Origin: VAZQ01 sp045811525
Lineage (GTDB): Bacteria > Pseudomonadota > Alphaproteobacteria > Rhizobiales > Xanthobacteraceae
DNA length: 64,000 nucleotides
Direction: 5' to 3'
Assembly (NCBI GenBank): GCA_045811525.1
Contig: JBJMTV010000010.1
Span: forward strand, 118,390-182,389
Position 1 is the first letter of the stretch. Every line of letters begins with the position of its first letter. Below are positions 1-8,905 of this stretch, piece by piece. The translations under genes and the position numbers were made by a program. The notes beneath the pieces were generated by a model. The model ran no database searches. It was not told the origin of the DNA and was given only the letters and a program-made list of their open reading frames with translations.

Positions 1-623
1 TCAGCGAAAGCATGAAGAACGTCGGCACCAATAACGGGTTGCCGGATGTGAAGCTTGCCTTCGGCGCGCAAGAGATCACCGGCTTCCGCGCGCCTTACCT
101 CGCCAAGAATGAAAGCCTCTATGGCGCGCTGCGAACGAACGGGTTTCGTTATGACGCCAGCGGTGTGGCGGCCGCAGACGCTTGGCCCGAGCGAATTGCC
201 GGAATTTGGCGCTTCAACCTGGCGATGCTGCGCATTGCCGGCTCCGGCAAGAGCACGCTGTCCATGGATTATAATTTCTTTGTCGCCCACTCCGGCGCCA
301 TCGAGGATCCGCGCCGTCATGAGATCGCCCGTGAGCAGATGCTGCAAACCTATATCAAGTATTTCAAGGCGAGCTATGGCGGCAACCGTGCCCCGCTTCA
401 TATCGGGCACCATTTTTCATTAATGCAGGGTGGTGCCTACAACGACGCGCTCAAGGCTTTCGCCCGTGCGGTGTGCAGCCTGCCGGAGGTGCGCTGCGTC
501 AGCTATGCCGAGCTCGCCGACTTCATGGACCGGCAGAGTGCTGGCACGCTGGCTGCATTTCGCAAGGGTGACTTTGCCCGCGTTGCAACTCCCGTCGTGA
601 ATCTGGCGGAAGCGCGTCGCTGA
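1..623 (+). CDS. Polysaccharide deacetylase family protein, 5' end outside window
   Basis: The frame is already open at base 3, so the first in-frame ATG (base 12) is probably internal and the N-terminal half lies upstream. The visible 203+ residues contain ITGFRAPYLAKNESLYGAL, a form of the R-A-P-Y motif of NodB-type (carbohydrate esterase 4) deacetylases, where the arginine lies in the active-site groove. A later H-x-G-x-H-type stretch (PLHIGHHFSL) resembles the closing strand with the catalytic histidine. The family removes N- or O-acetyl groups from cell-envelope or exopolysaccharides. Substrate and cell location cannot be judged because the signal-peptide region is missing. It converges on the next gene with a 2-base gap. 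Confidence 0.7.
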   Translation, partial: SESMKNVGTNNGLPDVKLAFGAQEITGFRAPYLAKNESLYGALRTNGFRYDASGVAAADAWPERIAGIWRFNLAMLRIAGSGKSTLSMDYNFFVAHSGAIEDPRRHEIAREQMLQTYIKYFKASYGGNRAPLHIGHHFSLMQGGAYNDALKAFARAVCSLPEVRCVSYAELADFMDRQSAGTLAAFRKGDFARVATPVVNLAEARR

Positions 624-625
624 AT

Positions 626-1534
626 TTAGCCAGCAGGGGCCGAGCCAGCGACGCGTGCAGCCTCCCAGCCGAGCATGGCCCGCTTGCGTGTGAGGCCCCA
701 GTGGTAGCCCGTGAGGTTACCGTTCTTGCCGAGCGCGCGATGGCATGGGACCACGAAGGAGATCGGGTTTCGGCCGACGGCGGCGCCGACCGCGCGGGCG
801 GCCTTCGGCGCGCGAATGCTCGTGGCAATGTCGGAATAGGTCACGGCGCGTCCCATGGGCACCTTGAGGAGTGTCTGCCACACTCGGACCTCGAAATCGC
901 TGCCGATGAGCACGAGCCGTAGTGGCTCCTCCGGTTGCCACAGCGCGCTATCGAAGATGCGTCTGACCAGCGACTCGGTGCGCGCGCTATTCTCGCGCAC
1001 TTCAGCCTGAGGCCAGCGCCGGCACATGTCGGCGAGTGCGATCTGCTCCTCGCCGGCATCGGCAAAAGCAAGTCCGGCAATACCGCGCTCCGTGGCAATG
1101 ACCAGGGCAGTGCCGAACGGCGAGGGGTGAAAGCCGTACCACATGGTGAGACCGGCGCCGCCCGACTTCCACTCGCCTGGCGACATAGCCTCGTGCGTGA
1201 CGAAGAGGTCGTGCAGCCGGCCCGGGCCGGACAGACCGAGCTCGAAGCTTGCGTCCAGCACGCTCGCCGAATCCCGCAGCAGCTGGCGCGCATGATCGAG
1301 TGTGAGTGCCTGCAAGAATGCTTTGGGTGTAATGCCGGCCCAGCGACGGAAGAGGTGGTGCAGCTCGCTTGCGGTTACCCCCGCTGCGGCTGCAACGGCC
1401 TCGACGTCGGGCTGGGCGCGCCACGATTGCGACAGGTAGGCGAGGGCACGCCGCACGGTATCGTAGTCGGCAGCAGCGCTGTGGAGCGGCTCGAGGTCGG
1501 GAACGCGGTCGGGTGAGAGCATGGTGGCCTCCAT
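626..1534 (-). CDS. Ada-like AraC-HTH / methylated-DNA-protein-cysteine methyltransferase
   Basis: This 302-residue protein has an AraC-type helix-turn-helix region at about 25-105 followed by an O6-alkylguanine-DNA methyltransferase domain at about 130-295. The acceptor motif PCHR, with Cys at residue 264, and the following GNLTGYHWG are plain. The domain moves an alkyl group from O6-alkylguanine onto this cysteine in a suicide reaction. The N-terminal zinc/phosphotriester-repair domain of E. coli Ada is absent, so this is the shorter fusion common in alphaproteobacteria. Whether it still activates transcription is unknown. The start at 1534 has a GGAGAG site six bases upstream. Confidence 0.9.
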   Translation of the reverse strand: MEATMLSPDRVPDLEPLHSAAADYDTVRRALAYLSQSWRAQPDVEAVAAAAGVTASELHHLFRRWAGITPKAFLQALTLDHARQLLRDSASVLDASFELGLSGPGRLHDLFVTHEAMSPGEWKSGGAGLTMWYGFHPSPFGTALVIATERGIAGLAFADAGEEQIALADMCRRWPQAEVRENSARTESLVRRIFDSALWQPEEPLRLVLIGSDFEVRVWQTLLKVPMGRAVTYSDIATSIRAPKAARAVGAAVGRNPISFVVPCHRALGKNGNLTGYHWGLTRKRAMLGWEAARVAGSAPAG

Positions 1535-1591
1535 CGGTCGCTCTCCATTAGGCCGCTCGCATCGGCTCGCCCACCCGTTTTCTGACGGCGA

Positions 1592-2104
1592 TTACGACAG
1601 CACTGTGCGGGTGGGACCGCGCTTCGCCTCGCCCAGGGCAGCCGAGAGCGCTGTGGCGAAGCTTTCCTTTTCCTGCGGTCCCAGGCAGAGCGCGATGGCC
1701 AACCGCTGCCCGCGCGAGACCAGGAACAGCCGCTCGATGCCGAAATCGGGATGGGTGACGCGGTCGAGCCGCACCCAGAGCGGATTGAGTGTCCATTCAT
1801 TGATGCGGCCGTGGTGGCTCACCTGACGCACATTGAGCGCAGAAGGAGTGACGGTGACCTCCTCGTACGCCCGCGCCGAACGGTAGTTGAGCCGGAATGC
1901 CCAATAGACCAGCAGCACATCGAGCCCGCAGAACCCGAATACGGGCCACGCTCCGGCCATCACGAACACCATGCCGGTGATGAAGCTGATCACCGACAAA
2001 ACCACCATGAACACCAGAAAGCCGTTCGGACCGAGCGACCGATGCGGCGTCAGTACGGCCGAAAAGATCGTGGGTTCTCCGGCGGCATCGTTGTTGGTTG
2101 CCAT
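1592..2104 (-). CDS. DUF2244 family membrane protein
   Basis: A 170-residue protein. Two hydrophobic segments at about 28-50 and 54-72 form a helical hairpin, followed by a soluble beta-rich domain of about 95 residues. The pattern (P-H-R-S-L before the first helix, a conserved W in the second, then E-x-V-x-V-x-P) matches the DUF2244 family of alphaproteobacterial inner-membrane proteins, whose function is unknown. It is divergent from nth with only 21 bases between start codons, so the two share a promoter region. Neighbourhood with nth is frequent in this order (recollection, not checked). Confidence 0.8.
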   Translation of the reverse strand: MATNNDAAGEPTIFSAVLTPHRSLGPNGFLVFMVVLSVISFITGMVFVMAGAWPVFGFCGLDVLLVYWAFRLNYRSARAYEEVTVTPSALNVRQVSHHGRINEWTLNPLWVRLDRVTHPDFGIERLFLVSRGQRLAIALCLGPQEKESFATALSAALGEAKRGPTRTVLS

Positions 2105-2125
2105 GTTGCCCAGTATAGGGTGACC

Positions 2126-3037
2126 ATGCCCCGCAAGACACTCCGCAATAACACGCTCCGCGGCAAGACCGCGCGAAGCAAGGCCGTGCGAGGCAAGACG
2201 GTCCCCGGCAAGACAGTCCCCACCAAGACACTCCGTAGTACGGTCCGTCGCGCTGGCCGCGACGTCGCGCTGGCAACCGCACAGGGGTTACGCCGCGCAC
2301 GAGCCGGGGCGGCTGCAAAGGTCAAAGCGCCGGGCAAGCAAATCGCCGCTGATACCAAGGCGGCGGCCGCCGCGCTGCCGCAGTGGACGAGCGCGGAAAT
2401 CGAGGAGGCGTTCCGCCGGTTTGAGGCGGCCAACCCGCAGCCTGAAACCGAGCTCAAGCATCTCAACCCATTCACGTTGCTGGTCGCCGTGGTGCTGTCC
2501 GCGCAGGCCACTGATGCCGGCGTCAACCGTGCGACCCCCGCTCTGTTTGCGGCCGCCGATACACCGGAAAAGATGGTCGCGCTCGGTGAGGAACGCGTGC
2601 GCGAGATGATCAAGACGATTGGTCTCTTCCGCACCAAGGCAAAAAACGTGATCGCGCTCTCGCAAAAGCTTGCGGCCGAGCATGGCGGGAAAGTGCCGAG
2701 CACGCGCGAGGCGCTGGAGGCGCTGCCCGGGGTGGGCCGAAAGACTGCGAACGTGGTGCTCAACGTCGCCTTCGGACAGCTGACCATTGCCGTGGATACC
2801 CACATCTTCCGAGTTGGCAACCGCACTGGTCTTGCCGTGGGCAAAACGCCATTCGACGTAGAAATGAAGCTCGAGCAGGTGGTCCCGGAGCATTACAAGC
2901 GCTACGCGCACCACTGGCTCATCCTGCATGGCCGCTATATCTGCGTGGCGCGCCGGCCGTTGTGCGAGAGGTGCATCATCGCCGACCTGTGCAAGTGGCC
3001 GGGCAAAACCGCGCAGCCGAGCCTCGCTCCCGTTTGA
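2126..3037 (+). CDS. nth: Endonuclease III (DNA glycosylase/AP lyase) with repetitive basic N-terminal extension
   Basis: Bifunctional glycosylase that removes oxidised pyrimidines and cleaves the AP site in base-excision repair. The helix-hairpin-helix LPGVGRKTANVVLN supplies the catalytic lysine, VDTHIFR the catalytic aspartate, and C-x6-C-x2-C-x5-C near the C-terminus ligates a [4Fe-4S] cluster. I chose ATG 2126 because the open frame further upstream overlaps the divergent DUF2244 gene. The enzyme is then 303 residues, about 90 longer than E. coli Nth. The first ~45 residues are Lys/Arg/Thr-rich and built of a repeated GKTVP/KTLRS-like unit visible as a 15-base DNA repeat at about 2190-2235. 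Such a tail may bind DNA, but no motif says so. Confidence 0.93.
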   Translation: MPRKTLRNNTLRGKTARSKAVRGKTVPGKTVPTKTLRSTVRRAGRDVALATAQGLRRARAGAAAKVKAPGKQIAADTKAAAAALPQWTSAEIEEAFRRFEAANPQPETELKHLNPFTLLVAVVLSAQATDAGVNRATPALFAAADTPEKMVALGEERVREMIKTIGLFRTKAKNVIALSQKLAAEHGGKVPSTREALEALPGVGRKTANVVLNVAFGQLTIAVDTHIFRVGNRTGLAVGKTPFDVEMKLEQVVPEHYKRYAHHWLILHGRYICVARRPLCERCIIADLCKWPGKTAQPSLAPV

Positions 3038-3122
3038 GCCCGAAGCTCGCATCTGGCGAGGTCGGCGGTGCGTCAATCGAAAGTCGCAATCAAACAGCGT
3101 TCTATAGCGGGGCGGTGCGCAA

Positions 3123-4253
3123 TCAATTTGTACGGGTAGACGCCGTCGCCGGCCTCCGCCGCATACCGCGCCCCGTCCCGTTGGCAATCCGTCCATTCGC
3201 CGGGAGCGTTGGCATCGGGCACGGCGGCAACGCTGACCCGTTGGCAACCGGCTTCGGCTGTCTTCCCTCGATCGCCCGATCACCGGCCTGCGGCGTGAAA
3301 ACCTTCAAGGAGAAGTAGTCGATGGTGGCGCGCAGCCCCTTGTCGAGCGCGATGCGCGGCTCCCATCCCAGCACGGAGCGGGCGCAGGCGATGACCGGCC
3401 GGCGCCGCTTGGGGTCGTCGGCAGGAAGCGGATAATGCTGGATTGGTGACGACGAGCCGGTCTGCTCAACGATCAGGCGCGCGATCTCGTTGACCGGCCG
3501 TTCGTCCGGGTTGCCGAGATTGACCGGGCCGGTCACCTCATCATCGCTCTCCATCAACAGCTGAAGCCCTTCGAGCAAATCCTCGATGAAGCAGAACGAG
3601 CGCGTCTGCGAGCCGTCGCCATAGACGGTGATCGGCTCGCCCTTGAGGGCCTGGACAATAAAATTGGAGATGATGCGCCCGTCGTTCTCCAACATGCGCG
3701 GACCATAAGTATTGAAAATGCGGGCGACCTTTATCGGCACCCGATAGGTGCGGTGATAATCGAAGTAGAGGGTCTCGGCTGCGCGCTTGCCTTCGTCGTA
3801 GCAGGCGCGTGGGCCAATTGGATTGACATGGCCCACGTAACGCTCCGGCTGCGGATGCAGCTCCGGATCGCCGTACACTTCGCTGGTCGAGGCCTGCAGC
3901 GCGCGCGCATTCTTCTGGCGTGCCAATTCCAACACGTTGATGGCACCGAGAAAGCACGTGCGCAACGTGCCGATGGGATCGCGCTGGTAATGCCGCGGCG
4001 AGGCCGGGCAGGCGAGATTGTAGATGCGGTGGATGGGACCGCGAATATTGAGCGGCTCGCGCACATCGTGCTCGAGAAATGAAAAGCCGGGATGGTTGAG
4101 CAGTGGCCGGATGTTGTCGAAGGTGCCAGTAAACAGGTTGTCGACGCAGAATACGCGGTGTCCCTGCTGAATCAGGCGGTCGCACAGATGCGAGCCGATG
4201 AAGCCGGCGCCTCCCGTTACCACGATGTTGAGCTTACGAGGAGGGCCGTGCAT
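3123..4253 (-). CDS. uxs: UDP-glucuronic acid decarboxylase (UDP-xylose synthase)
   Basis: Extended short-chain dehydrogenase that converts UDP-glucuronate to UDP-xylose using bound NAD+. It shows the Rossmann motif TGGAGFIGSHL, the UXS signature NLACPASPRHYQRDPIGT, the S-T-S-E-V-Y-G strand and the catalytic Y-D-E-G-K. The core ends near residue 325; the last ~50 residues are Pro/Arg/Gly-rich, outside the family fold. Two start codons are possible; ATG 4253 has GGAG six bases upstream, while ATG 4265 would add four residues. It is the last gene of the minus-strand sugar locus, separated from the glycosyltransferase by about 130 bases, so it may have its own promoter. It would supply a pentose donor for the neighbouring transferases. 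Confidence 0.9.
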   Translation of the reverse strand: MHGPPRKLNIVVTGGAGFIGSHLCDRLIQQGHRVFCVDNLFTGTFDNIRPLLNHPGFSFLEHDVREPLNIRGPIHRIYNLACPASPRHYQRDPIGTLRTCFLGAINVLELARQKNARALQASTSEVYGDPELHPQPERYVGHVNPIGPRACYDEGKRAAETLYFDYHRTYRVPIKVARIFNTYGPRMLENDGRIISNFIVQALKGEPITVYGDGSQTRSFCFIEDLLEGLQLLMESDDEVTGPVNLGNPDERPVNEIARLIVEQTGSSSPIQHYPLPADDPKRRRPVIACARSVLGWEPRIALDKGLRATIDYFSLKVFTPQAGDRAIEGRQPKPVANGSALPPCPMPTLPANGRIANGTGRGMRRRPATASTRTN

Positions 4254-4381
4254 CCCGAACTCCATTCAGCGCATCTCACCCTCACCGCCGCATCTGCACC
4301 GTGAAGGTACAAACGTTTGGTGATCGCCCTGGTTCCGATCGGGTGTCCGGCGGAAGGCTCGAGGTCATGACGCGTACGACA

Positions 4382-5533
4382 TCACACTCGATGCGTCTCA
4401 TGTCCGACATTGCTGGCGCTGGTGCCCGCAGCCGCGCCGTGCTCGGCGGTGATGTCGGCCGTCGGCTTCGCGATCACTTCCTGTACGTAGCTCTCGAGCT
4501 CGACTGCGCGGCGCTTGGCGGTATGCGATTGCAAAACCCGGCGCCGCGCCGCGGCGCCAATCTGCCGGCGCTGCTGCTGCGGCAGATCGCACAGGAAATG
4601 GCGAACTCCCTCCGCGCAATCGGCAACGAGAATTTCTTTTCCGAATTCGAAGAAACTCTCCAAGCCAGGCCATCGGTCGCTGATCACAGTGACACCGCAA
4701 GCGGCGGCCTCGAACAGGCGCACGCTGGGTGAGAAGCCGGCTGCGGCCATGTCCGGCCTGGTCAAGTTGAGCGTGTAGTCTTGGCTGCAATAAAAGGCGG
4801 AATGCTGATCCGGCGCCAGGTGCTCGATATGCTCGACATTGTCGGGCCAGCGAATCGAGGCGGGATATTGCGCACCGGCGACGACGAAGCGCGATTGCGG
4901 GAGCTTGCGCGCAGGCTCGAATAGCAACCGCTCGAGCAAGGGCTGACGGTCCTCGCTGAACGTTCCGATATAGCCGAGCGCCCACTTGCGGCGCGCGCGG
5001 ACCGGCGCGTGCGTCTGCGGATCGACGGCGCAGTAGAGGGCACGCGCGCGGGGACTGCCGTACATGTCCTCGATCAGCTGCAGGGTCGGTCCGCCGGTGA
5101 ACGAAAGATACAGGTTGAAGCGGGGGACCAAAGGCGGACTGATGTAGCCGGCGTCGCCGCTTTCCAGCCGCTTCAACGTGACCGGCGTGTCGATGTCATA
5201 GAACGCCGTCACACCATGTGCCGTGCTGGTGATCCAGTCTCCCAGCACCGCCCCGTCTGGCACGTACGATCCCATCACCACGAGGTCCGCTTGCCGCGTC
5301 AATGCGGCGTAGCGCTGAGGCACTTCTTTGAGCGTGTCGTAGAGCTCGATGCCACAATGCGGGGAGGTCGGCAGATCGCGGTGCGACCGGTACCACGGCA
5401 CGTCGCGCTCGAGAAAGGTGACGCGGTGCCCGCGGGCAGCCAGCGCCTTGGTCAGCGCGCGGTAGGTGGTGGCGTGACCATTGCCCCACGACGAGGTGAT
5501 CGACAGACCATAAATAACGATGTCGAGCTTCAT
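4382..5533 (-). CDS. CgeB-like glycosyltransferase (paralogue 1)
   Basis: A 383-residue putative glycosyltransferase with a GT-B layout. The N-terminal Rossmann half starts with LSITSSWGNGHATTYRALT and the C-terminal half resembles the Glycos_transf_1_2/CgeB family, including FSPSVRLFEAAACGVTVIS where a nucleotide-sugar-binding glutamate is expected. No signal peptide or membrane helix is seen, so it is cytosolic. It is clearly related to the proteins at 5530-6621 and 15305-16366 and more distantly to 6618-7763. Its start overlaps the stop of the upstream gene by ATGA, indicating translational coupling. Donor and acceptor are unknown. CgeB itself is a Bacillus spore-coat glycosylation protein, but nothing here suggests sporulation. 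Confidence 0.75.
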   Translation of the reverse strand: MKLDIVIYGLSITSSWGNGHATTYRALTKALAARGHRVTFLERDVPWYRSHRDLPTSPHCGIELYDTLKEVPQRYAALTRQADLVVMGSYVPDGAVLGDWITSTAHGVTAFYDIDTPVTLKRLESGDAGYISPPLVPRFNLYLSFTGGPTLQLIEDMYGSPRARALYCAVDPQTHAPVRARRKWALGYIGTFSEDRQPLLERLLFEPARKLPQSRFVVAGAQYPASIRWPDNVEHIEHLAPDQHSAFYCSQDYTLNLTRPDMAAAGFSPSVRLFEAAACGVTVISDRWPGLESFFEFGKEILVADCAEGVRHFLCDLPQQQRRQIGAAARRRVLQSHTAKRRAVELESYVQEVIAKPTADITAEHGAAAGTSASNVGHETHRV

Positions 5534-6621
5534 TCGGCGGCCTCGTATCGACTGATCCGGCTTGCGAGCAGCGCCGCCACCTCTTGTGCCCGATGCGTGT
5601 AGGTATGCTTGGCGAGAATTCGCGAGCGGCCCGCCTTGGCAATCTGCTGCGCCGCTTGCGGCGTCAGCCCGGCCATAATGTCGGCCACCTCATTGCCGTC
5701 AGCGGCAACGAGAATCTCGCGCCCGGGCTCGAGAAAGAGCTCGATGCCATCCCAGGCATCACTGATGATGCAGGCGCCGCTGCCGGCGGCCTCGAATATG
5801 CGGGTCGGCGGCGAAAAGCCGAACCGCGCCATGCTCCCGCGATTGACGTTGAGCGTTGCCCCGCCAGAGCAATAGAAGGCGTTATGGTCACCGCTGCCGA
5901 CGTGACCGGCAAGCCGAACATTGCTCGGCAATTGCTTGGTCTCCCATCCCGAGCCTCCGAGCAGGAAGGACTTTTCCGGTAGCCGCGCGGCCGCTTTGAG
6001 GAAGAACTCCTCCACGCGTGCCTCGCGATCCGGCAGCCGGTTGCCGAGAAAGCTCAGGTCGCACTGAAACTCGGGACGTGCGGGCACCGGATGGTGGGTC
6101 TGCGGGTCGAGCGCGTTGTAGATGGGAACGCAAGCGCGGGCACCGAGCTCGCGATAGCGTCGCACCACCGGATCGCCACCGCCATAAGTGAGCACCATGT
6201 CGTACCGCGGGATCATCCGCCGCAGGTGATGCCGCTCGTCAGCGGCCATGCTCTCGAGGGTGGCCGGCGCATCGACATCCCAGTACACGGTGGTGTGGCG
6301 CGTTCCCACCGCTGCCGGGACGGCTTGCTCGAGCTCGGCATCGAAAACTCCGACGCCGCTCGCTTTCGCGATCAGATCGCACTGGCGCACCGCCTCCTCC
6401 AGAGCGGATTGCCAGCCCAGAGCGGTCGCGGGATAGACCACAACGCGAGCCCATTCCGGATCAGCCATGTCACGATGTTGCTGGCGCCCGTAAGCATCCG
6501 GCTCATAGAACGTGATGTCCTCGCCGAGCGCGGCCAAGGCCTTGAGGAGACCCCGATAGTAGGTCGCCGCCCCATTCCAGTATGAGGAAACCAGGCTCGA
6601 CCCGAAGAAAGCGATCTTCAT
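5530..6621 (-). CDS. CgeB-like glycosyltransferase (paralogue 2)
   Basis: A 363-residue cytosolic GT-B-type protein. The N-terminus (FFGSSLVSSYWNGAATYYRG) matches the WGNGHAT motif region of its paralogues, and FSPPTRIFEAAGSGACIISD corresponds to their C-terminal donor-site motif. It overlaps both neighbours by four bases (ATGA at each end), so it sits inside a tightly coupled operon. The sequence is diverged enough from paralogue 1 that a different donor or acceptor is likely rather than redundancy. The specific reaction cannot be assigned. Confidence 0.75.
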   Translation of the reverse strand: MKIAFFGSSLVSSYWNGAATYYRGLLKALAALGEDITFYEPDAYGRQQHRDMADPEWARVVVYPATALGWQSALEEAVRQCDLIAKASGVGVFDAELEQAVPAAVGTRHTTVYWDVDAPATLESMAADERHHLRRMIPRYDMVLTYGGGDPVVRRYRELGARACVPIYNALDPQTHHPVPARPEFQCDLSFLGNRLPDREARVEEFFLKAAARLPEKSFLLGGSGWETKQLPSNVRLAGHVGSGDHNAFYCSGGATLNVNRGSMARFGFSPPTRIFEAAGSGACIISDAWDGIELFLEPGREILVAADGNEVADIMAGLTPQAAQQIAKAGRSRILAKHTYTHRAQEVAALLASRISRYEAAE

Positions 6622-7763
6622 GGCTCGGCCACTTCCTCGGTTGCCGCGAGCATCGGCGCGCTCGCCGAAGGCCTGGCGCGACGGATGCTCTCGATGATGG
6701 CGAGGAGCTCACGCACGCGATGCGCGCAAGTGTGGCGCGAGCGGATCGCCTGCAGCCCGGTGAGCGCCATCTCGCCGGCGAGCTCCCGGTCGTCCTTCAG
6801 CAGACGAAACGCAGCAGCGGCTTCCTCGCTGCTGCGCCCAGTCAGAAAGCATCCCGGCGGGAATAAGCCTTCACTGTCGTGCCAGGGGGCACTGACAAGC
6901 GGTATTGCACACGCGAGCGCCTCGAAAACGCGGATGGTCGGAATGCCGATCAAACGCTCGACATAAGGGCGCCGCGGCACGTGTACGGTGAGGCGGGCAC
7001 GCGCGAAGGCCTGCGGCGCGAGGTGGTTCGGCAGCCAGCCTGCATATTCCACACCGCTTTCGCGCAGCCGGGCGCGAGCGTCCTCGGGATAGCGCACACC
7101 ATGCACGCGCGCCTTGATCGAGCTCTGGCGAACCGGATCGATGAGATACTGCTGCAGCTCGCTGTCGCGTTCGCCGTCGCCCCAGTTGCCGATCCAGATG
7201 AGGTCCGTGTCGGGGACAGTGTCCGGGTGCGGTCGAAACAACGGCACATCCGCCGCCTCATGCCACGTGAAAGCACGATGCCCCCAGCCGAGGTCGAGGT
7301 AGAGCTCGCGCAACACTTCACCGAAGGCGAGAACGGCATCGTACCGATCAAGCGCGAAGCGGCTGATCTCGTCAGCGGCACTGATGGCGCGGTGGTGTGT
7401 ATCGTGGAATAGCAGCATGAACCGGCGGCTCGCCGCGCGCTGCTCTCCCAGCGCGGCGATCAGCTCGGGGTCGTTCCACTCATGGGCAATCACCACGTCC
7501 GCATCGGTGAGCGCGCGATCGAGGTCGAGGCTTGCGAGGCGGTAACTCTCCAGCTTGACGCCGGGGACAAGGCTTTGCGCCTCGGCCAGATAGGCGGCGC
7601 CGCCATCCTGCAGCGCGTTGCAGCGGCTCCAGCCATCGGCAGGCTCATAGACCGTTACGTCATGCCCCAGGCGGATCAACTCGCGCGCGACTCCGCGCAG
7701 GAAATGCGCGTTACCGTGATTCCAGCAGGACACGAACGATTGATAGAACAGCACGAACCTCAT
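6618..7763 (-). CDS. CgeB-like glycosyltransferase (paralogue 3)
   Basis: A 381-residue protein that starts at ATG 7763, where its start overlaps the stop of the GT4 gene by ATGA. An open frame continues about 225 codons upstream, but only as an out-of-frame shadow of the GT4 gene. The N-terminal motif SFVSCWNHGNAHFLRG and the C-terminal GIPTIRVFEALACAIPLVS place it with the CgeB-like GT-B group, as the most diverged member here. The stretch VHVPRRPYVERLIGIPTIRV resembles the CgeB C-terminal domain. It is cytosolic and its substrate is unknown. Confidence 0.75.
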   Translation of the reverse strand: MRFVLFYQSFVSCWNHGNAHFLRGVARELIRLGHDVTVYEPADGWSRCNALQDGGAAYLAEAQSLVPGVKLESYRLASLDLDRALTDADVVIAHEWNDPELIAALGEQRAASRRFMLLFHDTHHRAISAADEISRFALDRYDAVLAFGEVLRELYLDLGWGHRAFTWHEAADVPLFRPHPDTVPDTDLIWIGNWGDGERDSELQQYLIDPVRQSSIKARVHGVRYPEDARARLRESGVEYAGWLPNHLAPQAFARARLTVHVPRRPYVERLIGIPTIRVFEALACAIPLVSAPWHDSEGLFPPGCFLTGRSSEEAAAAFRLLKDDRELAGEMALTGLQAIRSRHTCAHRVRELLAIIESIRRARPSASAPMLAATEEVAEP

Positions 7764-8905
7764 GGCCGCACCTCGAGCGGCTGACCACGTCCCGGAGCGG
7801 CAGCTCGGTCCCAACCGAGCGGTGCAAGACTTCGATAGAGCTGCTCGTAGCTGTCGGCGAAAGCCCGTATCGAATAGCGGCGTGCGCGTTGTCGAGCACG
7901 CTGCTGGAGCGCGTGTCGCATGGAATCGTGGCGTGCCACGTGCGCGAGCGTAGCCCGCCAGGCCCGCGCGTCGTCGGGATCGGCAAACAGCGCGGCTCCG
8001 TCCCAGAGCTCGCGCAGGCTCGGCAGGTCTGCCAGAACGAGGGCGCAGCTTGCCCGTGCCGCCTCGAGGATGGTGAGCCCGAATGGCTCGTAGCGCGCGG
8101 GTGCCGCAAAAATGCTCGCGCGCCGCATGTGCTCTCGTAGCGCGGCGCGCGACAACTCCCCGAGCTCCGTGATGTCCTGCAGCGCTGCCGACGCACGCGC
8201 ATTCTCGGGATGGCGCGAGCGCCCGGCAACCTTGATCGGCCAGGGCAGCTGCGCGGCAATGCGGGTGAGGATGGCAATGTTCTTTGCTTCGTCCCAGAGA
8301 CGGCCGGCCGCCAGAATGAACGGTTCTTTGCTCCGGAGTGGAGCGCCGCCGTCGATTGCGTTCCAGATCACGCTCCCAGGGACGGGCGGCTGGTAGAGAC
8401 GATCCACGACGTCGCGGAAGGCCGCAGTCGGCGCGACCCACGCGGTCGCCGCAGCAAGTCCGCTCCGCACATTGTCAATGTAAGTGAGCCAGCGCTCCTC
8501 ACACGGCTCTTCCTCGCGACAGGCAACCCACCAGGAGCGGACGCAGGAATGGGCAGCGACGAGGACGGGCGCGTTCCAGTCTCCGGCCGCCTCGCGATAG
8601 CCATTGAGATGAACGATGTCAGGCCGGATGCGCCGCTCGATCGTTCGCAGTTGCTCGAGCGCATTGCTGAAATCGCGCCCTTCGGGATCCATCCATTCGA
8701 GCGCAAGATCCGTCGCCTGAACGGCTAGCCCGGGTATGTCCGCAATTGCCAGCCGCTGATCGCTGCCAGGCGGGGGGCCTAAGGTGACCAGCGTGATGGA
8801 AACGCCGCGCCGGCACAGCTCGCGCGCGAGCGTTGTGGCATAGGTCCAGACACCGCCGAGCGTGTCAGCCGTCATGAGAATATGCGGCCGGTGCGGCGGC
8901 GTCAT
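7760..8905 (-). CDS. GT4-family glycosyltransferase
   Basis: Retaining GT-B glycosyltransferase of about 381 residues. The N-terminal domain carries a glycine-rich loop (TADTLGGVWTYATTLARE). The C-terminal domain has the arginine/lysine donor-binding region ILAAGRLWDEAKN and the E-x7-E motif (EPFGLTILEAARASCALV), both typical of GT4 enzymes that use nucleotide sugars. ATG 8905 was chosen because it overlaps the preceding epimerase stop by ATGA; an in-frame codon 57 bases upstream would lie inside the epimerase gene. It is cytosolic and its acceptor is unknown. It sits between the epimerases and the CgeB-like transferases. Confidence 0.85.
   Translation of the reverse strand: MTPPHRPHILMTADTLGGVWTYATTLARELCRRGVSITLVTLGPPPGSDQRLAIADIPGLAVQATDLALEWMDPEGRDFSNALEQLRTIERRIRPDIVHLNGYREAAGDWNAPVLVAAHSCVRSWWVACREEEPCEERWLTYIDNVRSGLAAATAWVAPTAAFRDVVDRLYQPPVPGSVIWNAIDGGAPLRSKEPFILAAGRLWDEAKNIAILTRIAAQLPWPIKVAGRSRHPENARASAALQDITELGELSRAALREHMRRASIFAAPARYEPFGLTILEAARASCALVLADLPSLRELWDGAALFADPDDARAWRATLAHVARHDSMRHALQQRARQRARRYSIRAFADSYEQLYRSLAPLGWDRAAAPGRGQPLEVRP

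Noticed and set aside
4382..7763. CgeB-like genes as evidence of spore-coat functions
   Set aside because: Only the glycosyltransferase domain is shared; an alphaproteobacterial context with no sporulation genes makes this name misleading.
7764..8441. N-terminal extension of CgeB-like paralogue 3
   Set aside because: Arg/Ala-rich and overlapping the GT4 gene in another frame; the ATG at 7763 with an ATGA overlap is the natural start.
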